Shown here piece by piece: positions 24,546-31,766 of a DNA stretch of 64,000 nt. The notes beneath the pieces are model-generated. The model saw only the letters and a program-made list of their open reading frames with translations, searched no databases and was not told the DNA's origin. This DNA is from Paenibacillus silagei (GTDB taxonomy: Bacteria; Bacillota; Bacilli; Paenibacillales; Paenibacillaceae), in NCBI RefSeq assembly GCF_017874735.1, contig NZ_JAGGLV010000017.1, positions 92,438 to 156,437 on the forward strand, written 5' to 3'. The translations under genes were made by a program, and so were the position numbers. The number at the start of each line of letters is the position of its first letter. The stretch's first letter is position 1.

Positions 24546-24677
24546 GCTATGCTGTTTCCATTTGTCGACAGACTGGCTTCACTGTTAAAGAGAGTGGCAC
24601 CCCTGCAATTATGGGTATAACAGTAATAAGTACAAATACATCAGCATGCGCGAGTATTCATAACTGGGGGGAAGGCC

Positions 24678-25538
24678 ATGAAATGGCAGGGTAGAAGAGG
24701 CAGTTCTAATGTGGAAGACCGCAGAGGCCGCGGCGGCGGCGGCGGGGGCAAGCTGATTGGCGGCGGAATCAGCGGGATCGTGATTATAGTAATTGTTACG
24801 CTGCTGAGCGGCGGGAACATCGGCGATATTATGGGGAATCTGACCTCAACCGGTTCGGGCACAAACTCAAGCGTCCCTTATGAACAAAGCGCCCAGGAGA
24901 AGGAGTTATCCGAGTTCGTATCCGTGGTGCTGGCCGATACCGAGGATGTCTGGTCCGATATCTTCAAGGAGCAGGGGATGACTTATCAGGACCCGACGCT
25001 AGTGCTCTACAGCGGCAGCGTGAATTCTGCCTGCGGAACCGCGAGCTCGGCCGTCGGCCCGTTCTATTGCCCGGGGGATGCCAAGCTGTATATCGATCTC
25101 AGCTTCTACGATGAGCTGCAGCAGCAGTTCAAGGCGCCGGGCGACTTCGCCATGGCGTATGTGATTGCCCACGAGGTGGGTCATCATGTGCAGACGCTGC
25201 TGGGCGCTTCCGAGCAGCTGAATTCAGAGCGCCAGCGTCTCAGCGAGACTGAATTCAACAAGGTTCAGGTCCGCTTTGAGCTGCAGGCCGATTATTATGC
25301 CGGGGTATGGGCGCATCATGTTCAGGGCCAGAATCTGCTGGAGGAAGGAGATCTCGAAGAGGCGCTAACTGCTGCGAGCGCGGTGGGTGATGATACGATC
25401 CAGAAGCGGGCGCAAGGGTATGTGGTGCCCGACAGCTTCACACACGGAACGTCCGAACAGCGCAAGCGCTGGTTCTATAAGGGCTTTAACTCCGGCACGA
25501 TTGCCGGTGGAGATACCTTTAAGGCTGCTGAACTGTAG
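24678..25538 (+). CDS. Neutral zinc metallopeptidase, YpfJ family
   Basis: A 286-aa membrane-anchored peptidase (PF04228-type). The N-terminus is basic and Gly-rich (RRGRGGGGGGKLIGGG), followed by one helix (ISGIVIIVIVTLLSGG). The catalytic segment is YVIAHEVGHHVQTLLG, with HEVGHH supplying two zinc ligands and the catalytic Glu; RFELQADYYAGVWAHH supplies the third. The conserved FYCPGDAKLYIDLSFYDEL precedes it. Active outside the membrane; substrate unknown. ATG follows GGGGGAAGG. Confidence 0.92.
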   Translation: MKWQGRRGSSNVEDRRGRGGGGGGKLIGGGISGIVIIVIVTLLSGGNIGDIMGNLTSTGSGTNSSVPYEQSAQEKELSEFVSVVLADTEDVWSDIFKEQGMTYQDPTLVLYSGSVNSACGTASSAVGPFYCPGDAKLYIDLSFYDELQQQFKAPGDFAMAYVIAHEVGHHVQTLLGASEQLNSERQRLSETEFNKVQVRFELQADYYAGVWAHHVQGQNLLEEGDLEEALTAASAVGDDTIQKRAQGYVVPDSFTHGTSEQRKRWFYKGFNSGTIAGGDTFKAAEL

Positions 25539-25562
25539 CCGCCGGCATTCGAAAATAGGAAC

Positions 25563-25615
25563 ACTAAGGGCCGCCCATCCGCTTGACGGAGGACGGCTCT
25601 TGTTCTTATTAGGGA
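25563..25615 (+). terminator. Terminator after zinc peptidase gene
   Basis: Imperfect stem: AAGGGCCGCCCATCCG pairs with CGGAGGACGGCTCTT around a short loop, followed by GTTCTTATT. Confidence 0.65.
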
Positions 25616-25652
25616 CATTATTATGAGGAGTCGTTTCTGCTCCGCCGGGAAG

Positions 25653-26058
25653 CTGGAATGTATGCCAAAAACAGCATACAATGTGCTCCCTCGCAGGCGC
25701 ACGGACCAAATGTATGCCAAAAACAGCATACATTGTGCTGCCGCGCAGGCGCCCGGACCGAATGTATGCCAAAAACAGCATACATTGTGCTCCCGCGCAG
25801 GCGCACGGACCGAATGTATGCCAAAAACAGCATACAATGTGCTCCCGCGCAGGCGCACGGACCGAATGTATGCCAAAAACAGCATACATTGTGCTCCCGC
25901 GCAGGCGCACGGACCGAATGTATGCCAAAAACAGCATACATTGTGCTCCCGCGCAGGCGCACGGGCCGAATGTATGCCAAAAACAGCATACATTGTGCTC
26001 CCGCGCAGGCGCACGGATCAAATGTATGCCAAAAACAGCATACATTTGGCGGGTTCTG
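25653..26058 (+). repeat. Hairpin repeat array B: eight copies of a 52-bp unit
   Basis: ATGTATGCC recurs at 25658, 25710, 25762, 25814, 25866, 25918, 25970 and 26022, each step exactly 52 bp. Every unit holds AATGTATGC, loop CAAAAACA, GCATACATT (9-bp perfect stem; two copies read GCATACAAT), then TGTGCTCCCGCGCAGGCGC and CGGACC. Linkers are nearly identical, so these are not CRISPR spacers. It lies between convergent genes. Overlapping open frames on both strands rotate with the 52-bp period and are not genes. Confidence 0.97.
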
Positions 26059-26099
26059 CCCGTCCCTCACACGCCGTCCCCCTGCGCGGGAACATGTGC

Positions 26100-27341
26100 T
26101 TACGGCTGCACATCATTCCGGTAAGACAGACGGTTGCGGCCAAGCTTCTTGGACTCCAGCAGGAGCTGGTCGGCGTAGACGTACCCTTTTTCCATAGAGG
26201 TCTTCTGATCCGGGTCTGCCTTATAGTAAAAGAGTCCGAAGGATGCCGAATAGGGCACGCGGATGATCTGCTCCTCGAATTCTGCACTTACGGTGTGACC
26301 GTGAAGGCTGTCCAGAATCTCCTGAATCTGCGTCCTGCACTCCTCGAAGGTCTTGTCCCTTAGGAAGAGCGTGAACTCTTCCCCGCCGCTGCGGAACAGA
26401 ATATCCTGCTCCTGCAGATGCTTCTGCAGCGTCTTGGCAAAATGAACAATGACCCGGTCACCAACGGCGTGGTTGTAGCTGTCATTGATTTTTTTGAACC
26501 GGTCGATATCCGCCACTACAATCCCGATGTACTCCCCGCCCTGGTTCAGCTCCTTCATCATCTTGTCCATATGCGCCCGGTTATAGGTTCCGGTCAGGAA
26601 GTCGCGGTAAGCCATCTGCTCGAATTTGTCGCGTTCATACTTGTGCTGGGCACTCTGCGACTTCGAATAGAACGAGATACTGACTACATAGTTGAGCAGG
26701 AACAGGGCGATCAGCATCTCCCATTTCTCCATTTGCAGCAGCCGCAGCAGCAGAGCATTACTAAGAGCCACCTTGCTGAAATCCAGCAGATTCCGGCTTC
26801 GGAACAGTAGGTTCCTCGCTTCCCGGCGTGTCTTGATATCTCCCGACAAGGCAAAGGTCAGCACCAGGAAGGTGGAGGACAGCAGGGTGGTAACGCAGAC
26901 CACAAGCAGGAACAGCAGCCAGTATCCGAGCGGAAGCTTGTCCGCCAAGGGAGAGAGTGCCGTGTACAGATAGTATGCAGCAGAGCCGCCCAGTGTGAAC
27001 GAACCGATATTGTAGAAGGTATCCAGGAACTCTCCGGGATCGGCGGTTTTTGTTTTCTTTTTATAGAAATATACGATGAACCGGTATACAGTCTCGAACA
27101 GGAGCGTGCCGAGCGGACCGGCAAAAATCCCGAAGGAGGAGGTATAGCTGATGGCATAATCGATCGTAGAATTCCCGCTCCGGGTTACTATCCGCAATTG
27201 GAAGTAGATGCTGGAGAAGATAGTGTATAGCAGCAGTGCTTTTATATAGGTAACGTCCAGGACTACAGCATGCGCGGGAATGAAGGCTATAGCCAGGGAT
27301 GCGACAAATAGAAAAAGGTCAAATACCCTCGCTTTTGACAT
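26100..27341 (-). CDS. Membrane diguanylate cyclase (GGDEF) protein
   Basis: A 413-aa protein with about six N-terminal membrane helices (residues 8-210), a short coiled linker, and a C-terminal GGDEF domain (FLTGTYNRAHMDKMMKEL, then IVVADIDRFKKINDSYNHAVGD, then FRSGGEEFTLFL). The active-site GGEEF is intact, so c-di-GMP synthesis is expected. The inhibitory RxxD site is replaced by QEQD, so product inhibition is probably absent. ATG 27341 follows AAAGGAAA. It is convergent with the zinc peptidase gene across array B and divergent from the glycosyltransferase gene. Confidence 0.92.
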   Translation of the reverse strand: MSKARVFDLFLFVASLAIAFIPAHAVVLDVTYIKALLLYTIFSSIYFQLRIVTRSGNSTIDYAISYTSSFGIFAGPLGTLLFETVYRFIVYFYKKKTKTADPGEFLDTFYNIGSFTLGGSAAYYLYTALSPLADKLPLGYWLLFLLVVCVTTLLSSTFLVLTFALSGDIKTRREARNLLFRSRNLLDFSKVALSNALLLRLLQMEKWEMLIALFLLNYVVSISFYSKSQSAQHKYERDKFEQMAYRDFLTGTYNRAHMDKMMKELNQGGEYIGIVVADIDRFKKINDSYNHAVGDRVIVHFAKTLQKHLQEQDILFRSGGEEFTLFLRDKTFEECRTQIQEILDSLHGHTVSAEFEEQIIRVPYSASFGLFYYKADPDQKTSMEKGYVYADQLLLESKKLGRNRLSYRNDVQP

Positions 27342-27536
27342 GTCGGAAATTTCCTTTCAGGATTTATACCGATTATACCCGAAAAGATGATTCTTGATTA
27401 AAAGATATTTTTGAAATTTGCAGAGAATGATCATATATCCCTTTCCGCCTGCCCGCAGCCTACATATACTATTCTGATTAGGGTGGAGCAGACTGCTCCT
27501 GCACCTAAATACATCTATAGCCGGGGAGAGGAATGC

Positions 27537-28958
27537 ATGAAGATATTGCTGGTCACCTACTGGGGCCTCACCAATATGGGCGGAATTTGGACGTATATGA
27601 AGCAGCTGGCCGACAAGCTGGGCGAGCAGGGCCATTCCGTTACACTGATGGGCAGCCATGTGGAGAACAATACATTGTATTTGCTCAACCGGACGGAGTC
27701 TTTTGATAAAAAAGCCTTCTATTCGCTGCTGCTGCCCCAGCTTGATATCGGCCGGTTCCCCTCGCTGCATCTGGAGCATGGCATCTTCAGCTTTGAGCTG
27801 GGGCGTTACGTATTCGAGGGCGGCGCCGCTGTGCTGGGACTGGAGGAATATGATGTCATTCATGCCCAGGACCCTATAGCCACATATGCACTGCGGCGGA
27901 TCATGCGCCGTCCTGTTCCGCTGGTCGCAAGTGTTCATGGGGCATTGACCAAGGAGACCTACTATGAGTACAAGGGACTTGAGCCCGGACTGACCCGGGA
28001 GGCCTATGAGCAGCGGCCGATCTGGAGCTACTTCCGCAGGCTTGAGACACTGGGTGCCCAGGCGGCTGACCAGATTCTGGTCTCTTCGGAGTGGATCGGA
28101 CAGCTTACGCAGAGCCTGGGGGTCAGCCCGGACCGTATTCATACCTTGCCGTACGGGCTGGACCTGCGTCAGTATGCAGCCCGGGCCGCAGAGACGCCGC
28201 CGCTTCAATTTGCAGAAGGAATCCCTGTAATCATGTATGCCGGACGTCTTGAATATATCAAAGGCGTCCATGTGCTGATAGAGGCGCTAGGCATTCTGGA
28301 GCAGCGCTGTCAGCGGTGGATCTGTGCGGTGGCCGGAATCGGCAGCCTCCTGGAGGAGCTCATGGAGCAGGCCCGCCTGCTAGGTATCGCCGGGAAGGTC
28401 CATTTCACCGGGAAATTGAACAATATTCCGGCTGCACTCCGGGCTGCCGACATCTATGTGCAGCCCTCACTCCAGGATACGCAGCCTTTCTCGGTTACAG
28501 AAGCGCAGCTTGCCGGGATCGCGCCGATTGTCGCCGGAACCGCAGGCATGCCGGAGATGGTCCGGCAGGGAGAGACGGGCTGGATTGTTCCTCCCGGAGA
28601 TGCCGCTCAGCTCGCCCTGCAGATGGAGCAGCTGCTGGGGGATGAGGGACTGAGAAGACGCACCGGCCTCCAGGCTAAGCGCTGGGCAGAGCAGACCCGT
28701 TCGCTGGATGTCATGGCTGCGGGTACGCTGCATGTATACCAGAGAGCGGTCAATCTGCGGGCGGGCCGGCCGGGAATTCCGGATCACCTCCGGTTTGGGG
28801 AAGAACCGGGCGCGGGTGCGCTGCCGGCAGCTTTTCATCCGGCAGATGTGCTTAACGAGGGTGATCCGGGGAATCCGCTTGCCGTAACGATGCGTGTCAA
28901 GCTTCCGCAGCACTACTCTATTCCTGATGCACGTACGGCCCTTCCTCCCCTGGCATAG
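27537..28958 (+). CDS. Glycosyltransferase family 4 protein
   Basis: A 473-aa GT-B enzyme. The N-terminal acceptor domain opens KILLVTYWGLTNMGGIWTYM, and the donor-binding domain contains MYAGRLEYIKGVHVLIEAL, FTGKLNNIPAALRAADIYVQ and SVTEAQLAGIAPIVAGTAGM, with the GT4 Glu region present. ATG 27537 follows GGGGAGAGG; the frame from 27411 has no site. An unusual tail of about 65 residues (rich in Pro and Gly) follows the GT domain. Downstream is spoVID, so a role in spore coat glycosylation like CotSA is possible but unproven. Confidence 0.88.
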   Translation: MKILLVTYWGLTNMGGIWTYMKQLADKLGEQGHSVTLMGSHVENNTLYLLNRTESFDKKAFYSLLLPQLDIGRFPSLHLEHGIFSFELGRYVFEGGAAVLGLEEYDVIHAQDPIATYALRRIMRRPVPLVASVHGALTKETYYEYKGLEPGLTREAYEQRPIWSYFRRLETLGAQAADQILVSSEWIGQLTQSLGVSPDRIHTLPYGLDLRQYAARAAETPPLQFAEGIPVIMYAGRLEYIKGVHVLIEALGILEQRCQRWICAVAGIGSLLEELMEQARLLGIAGKVHFTGKLNNIPAALRAADIYVQPSLQDTQPFSVTEAQLAGIAPIVAGTAGMPEMVRQGETGWIVPPGDAAQLALQMEQLLGDEGLRRRTGLQAKRWAEQTRSLDVMAAGTLHVYQRAVNLRAGRPGIPDHLRFGEEPGAGALPAAFHPADVLNEGDPGNPLAVTMRVKLPQHYSIPDARTALPPLA

Positions 28959-29093
28959 GCGCTGTCCGCAATTGAAGCGGCAAAGTTGTCATGCCTGCCT
29001 GATTGAAGCATATACATGAGGGGAGTAACATTTTGGGCTTATACTCTGGGCTTGTCTCAGGGATAGATTATGCCAAGAAGGAGGACATTTCCC

Positions 29094-30458
29094 GTGTTTG
29101 ACCAGTCCCATGGCTTGCGGTTTGATATTTATGAACGCATTCACCTTTCGGAAGAGCTTCCGGGAATAGCAGAGCTGGAGGAAGTCGAGCTGGTTCCCGA
29201 CATCCAGGTCATCCAGCGGGAGGACCGGGCCGAGCTGCACGGACAACTGCTGCTCACCGGACTCTACCGGGGGGAGGATGATCTTACACAGCGTCTGGAG
29301 CATGCAATTCCTGTTGAAATCACTGTTCCGCTGACCCGGGTCAGCTCGCTTGATGACATAGGGGTGGAGATCGAGAATTTCGATATTGATCTGCTGACGA
29401 TGCGAACCGTCAACATTACCGGAGTGCTCTCGCTACGCGGAATCGGAAGTGCAGATGTACAGCCGGCCTGGCAGCAGGAGGAATACACGGTAGCGTATTC
29501 GCCGGAGGCCGGAGACAGCAGGGCGGCTGAGGAGATAATCCGCAATCCGGAGAATGATACCCTGTATGAGAATTCGCTCTGGACCTATGGCGAAGGGACT
29601 GCAGAGGGCTCTGCGGAAGATCAGAACTCCGCTGCTCCGGCTGAGGCGGCAGCTGAGCCGCTGTACGCGGAAGATACTTCTTACAGCCAGCCCGCGGCCT
29701 ATCTCTCCACACCCCTGAAGGACAAGGAACCAAGAGTAAGGACCCATAGCCTGGATACGGGTTCTTCGGCAGGCAGCAAGCCGGCGGCTGATAAGGCCTC
29801 CGCTCACTTCCTCACCTCCAGAGAGAAGACGGCACCAGCGGCTGTGAACGGCTCGGTTCAGGAGGACAGCACGCTTCAGACAGGCACCGCCGCCTTGAAC
29901 ACTGTGGATCATTGGGGCAATGCGAAGCTTCATGCCGTGTCGCAGCCGGAGCCTGTGCTTACCTCCGCTGCCAACGATGCCGCTGCGCTGTTTGCCGGGA
30001 ACGAAGGAGGGGAGGCGGCAGAGGAGATCCAGGCCACAGACAATGAAGTCTTCCTGTCTGCGGAATCTTTGTCTCCCCAGGAGGAGAAGCAGGATCTCAA
30101 GGTTGCCCTTGGCAGCAAAAAAGAACCGGGAGCCGCCGAGCAGGAGCCGCTCACCTTCTCCTCGCTGCTCAGCGCAAGCCGCGCCAACAGAGAGCAGGAG
30201 GAGCTGCTCTCGGGCAATATAGACTCTGTAGCGCAGGCTGTTCCTGAGGCAGGCAATGATACAGCGTGGAAGAGCCGGTTCATCGGCGGGCTTGGAGGAT
30301 CAGAGATGTTCCGTAAGGTGCGGCTCTGCATTGTCCAGCGCGAGGAGACACTGGATACGATTGCCGAGAAATACCAGCTAAGCACCCGGGAGCTGACTAT
30401 GTATAACCGGCTGTCCGGGCAGATTGTAGAAGAGGGACAGGTATTATACATTCCTTGA
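29094..30458 (+). CDS. spoVID: Stage VI sporulation protein D, spore coat morphogenetic protein
   Basis: A 454-aa SpoVID homologue. The conserved N-terminal domain (LRFDIYERIHLSEELPGIAE, then ELEEVELVPDIQVIQ, then LLLTGLYRGE) localises the coat around the forespore. A long low-complexity acidic and Ala/Ser-rich middle follows, and a C-terminal LysM domain (CIVQREETLDTIAEKYQLST) is at about 410-454. GTG 29094 is chosen because AAGGAGG lies 9 nt upstream; ATG 29070 precedes that site. In B. subtilis SpoVID binds SafA, also encoded in this window, for coat encasement. Its position after the hem genes matches the B. subtilis order, with a gap of 6 kb of other genes. Confidence 0.93.
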   Translation: MFDQSHGLRFDIYERIHLSEELPGIAELEEVELVPDIQVIQREDRAELHGQLLLTGLYRGEDDLTQRLEHAIPVEITVPLTRVSSLDDIGVEIENFDIDLLTMRTVNITGVLSLRGIGSADVQPAWQQEEYTVAYSPEAGDSRAAEEIIRNPENDTLYENSLWTYGEGTAEGSAEDQNSAAPAEAAAEPLYAEDTSYSQPAAYLSTPLKDKEPRVRTHSLDTGSSAGSKPAADKASAHFLTSREKTAPAAVNGSVQEDSTLQTGTAALNTVDHWGNAKLHAVSQPEPVLTSAANDAAALFAGNEGGEAAEEIQATDNEVFLSAESLSPQEEKQDLKVALGSKKEPGAAEQEPLTFSSLLSASRANREQEELLSGNIDSVAQAVPEAGNDTAWKSRFIGGLGGSEMFRKVRLCIVQREETLDTIAEKYQLSTRELTMYNRLSGQIVEEGQVLYIP

Positions 30459-30489
30459 GATTGACGGTGTGCGGAGAATTCAGGCTTAA

Positions 30490-30534
30490 CAGGAACAGCC
30501 CTTGTCTTACGGATGGGGCTGTTCCTGTTTCTTT
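30490..30534 (+). terminator. Terminator after spoVID
   Basis: CAGGAACAGCCC-type left arm (30490-30501) pairs with GGGGCTGTTCCTG (30515-30527), then TTTCTTT. Confidence 0.88.
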
Positions 30535-30657
30535 GTGAAATCCGCTTCTGGTTTACAAACCGTTCAGCCGGGGGTAATAGTCACTACCGGCCTACATACA
30601 TTACACATTCAGGCAGCTATGCGCTGGTACACTACTTCTGGAAGGATGATATATCAC

Positions 30658-31320
30658 ATGAAGAGAAAAGTGGCAGCCACTGCGGCCGCAATAAGCTTGA
30701 CGCTCACAGTCTCGGCCGGTGTCTACGCCGCCAGTAATCTGCAGGAGATCAAGGCGCTCCTGAACAACAAAATCGGGATCGTCGTGAACGGCCAGGCGTA
30801 CACGCCCAAAGACGGCAACGGCAAAACCCTCGCCCCGATTACCTATAACGGCATCACTTATCTGCCTGTACGCTCCATCGGCGAAGCGCTGAACACTGCT
30901 GTTACTTACGATGCTGCAACCAGCCGGGTCATCATCGGTGATGCTGCAGCTCCGGCTGTCTCCTCCGGCGGCTCCTCCACTGGAACACCAGCAGATTCTG
31001 TGAAGCGGCCGAAGAGCCTGCCGGCGGATTTCCCGCTTCCGGCGGACGCGAAGATATTTGATCTGATCGAAGGCTCGGCGACCGGTAAGCCGTCCGCAAC
31101 CTTCAGCTACCGTACGAAGCAGAGCCTGGAGACGCTCGGCAATACGTACAAGGACTATTTTGTGCAAAAAGGAGCTACCTCCAAGTCTGAGGAAGTCTCC
31201 GCCTCAGCCTTCTCGATTATTGATGCCGGAAGCACATTCTCTGTTACGCTGGATGGCGCTCCCGGAACGGGCAGCCATCAGGGCTTCAATGTGGTTCAAG
31301 TGATCTGGAGCGGGGAGTAG
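30658..31320 (+). CDS. Secreted protein with copper-amine-oxidase-like N-terminal domain
   Basis: A 220-aa exported protein: signal peptide (KVAATAAAISLTLTVSAGVYA) and a stalk-type copper amine oxidase N domain (IGIVVNGQ, then GITYLPVRSIGEALNTAVTY, then VIIGD) widespread in Paenibacillus surface proteins. A Ser/Gly/Thr linker and a roughly 90-residue C-terminal domain of unknown type follow. ATG 30658 follows AAGGA by 11 nt. It occupies the place where B. subtilis has ysxE, between spoVID and valS. Confidence 0.82.
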   Translation: MKRKVAATAAAISLTLTVSAGVYAASNLQEIKALLNNKIGIVVNGQAYTPKDGNGKTLAPITYNGITYLPVRSIGEALNTAVTYDAATSRVIIGDAAAPAVSSGGSSTGTPADSVKRPKSLPADFPLPADAKIFDLIEGSATGKPSATFSYRTKQSLETLGNTYKDYFVQKGATSKSEEVSASAFSIIDAGSTFSVTLDGAPGTGSHQGFNVVQVIWSGE

Positions 31321-31363
31321 GCATCAATGTACGTCTGCTGCGCGTCCTTTGTGTATATGCTGG

Positions 31364-31392
31364 TTGACTAGGGATTACACTGAATGTATTAT
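31364..31392 (+). promoter_or_regulatory. Sigma-A promoter of valS
   Basis: TTGACT at 31364-31369, 17-nt spacer, TATTAT at 31387-31392. Transcription would start near 31400, just before the T-box leader. Confidence 0.8.
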
Positions 31393-31414
31393 TGAACTAA
31401 GTAATAACTAGCAT

Positions 31415-31713
31415 AAAGACTGGGAACGGGAAGAGTAGGCGGTCAGCCCTTCAGAGAGCGGGATTATCATTGGTGTGAATTCCCGCAGGATGCAGCCCCC
31501 GAAGTCGCCCCGGAGTTGCCCTTCTGAGCTTGTCTTCATCATGAAGACGGGTTAGGATGCGGCCGGTTGCAGCCGTTACCCTGCATGAGTGTTGCGCTAA
31601 GCTTCAGGAACCTGTAAGGGAACTTAAGGCAGTGGTTTATTTTTTATTGGCGCGAAACAAAGGTGGTACCGCGAAAGAATGGCCTTTCGTCCTTTGAGAC
31701 GAAGGGCCTTTTT
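31415..31713 (+). ncRNA. T-box leader of valS with terminator
   Basis: The T-box AAGGTGGTACCGCG is at 31660-31673. Upstream are stem I elements, including AGTA near 31430 and AGAGAG near 31454, then the distal loop sequences. A candidate Val specifier codon is GTC at 31504-31506. The terminator GGCCTTTCGTC (31681-31691) / GACGAAGGGCC (31698-31708) is followed by TTTTT. Uncharged tRNA-Val should stabilise the antiterminator and allow valS transcription. Confidence 0.93.
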
Positions 31714-31766
31714 GTATTCTCAGAAACCGCTAGCTACTCAATACATTTAACAGTGGAGGGTTCACA

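Noticed and set aside
25653..26058. CRISPR array
   Set aside because: The segments between hairpins are nearly identical rather than unique spacers, and no cas genes are present. The same holds for arrays A and C.
25365..26363. Multiple overlapping frames on both strands over the 52-bp array
   Set aside because: The peptide repeats rotate through frames because 52 is not divisible by three; equal openness on both strands argues against coding.
29008..29036. Sigma-E promoter for spoVID (GCATATA, 14 nt, CATTTTGG)
   Set aside because: The -35 fits well but the -10 matches the CATACAHT consensus in only the first three bases; not strong enough to list.
31321..31363. Small gene or ysxE remnant between the secreted protein gene and valS
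   Set aside because: The gap is fully explained by the valS promoter, T-box leader and terminator; no ysxE-like peptide seen.
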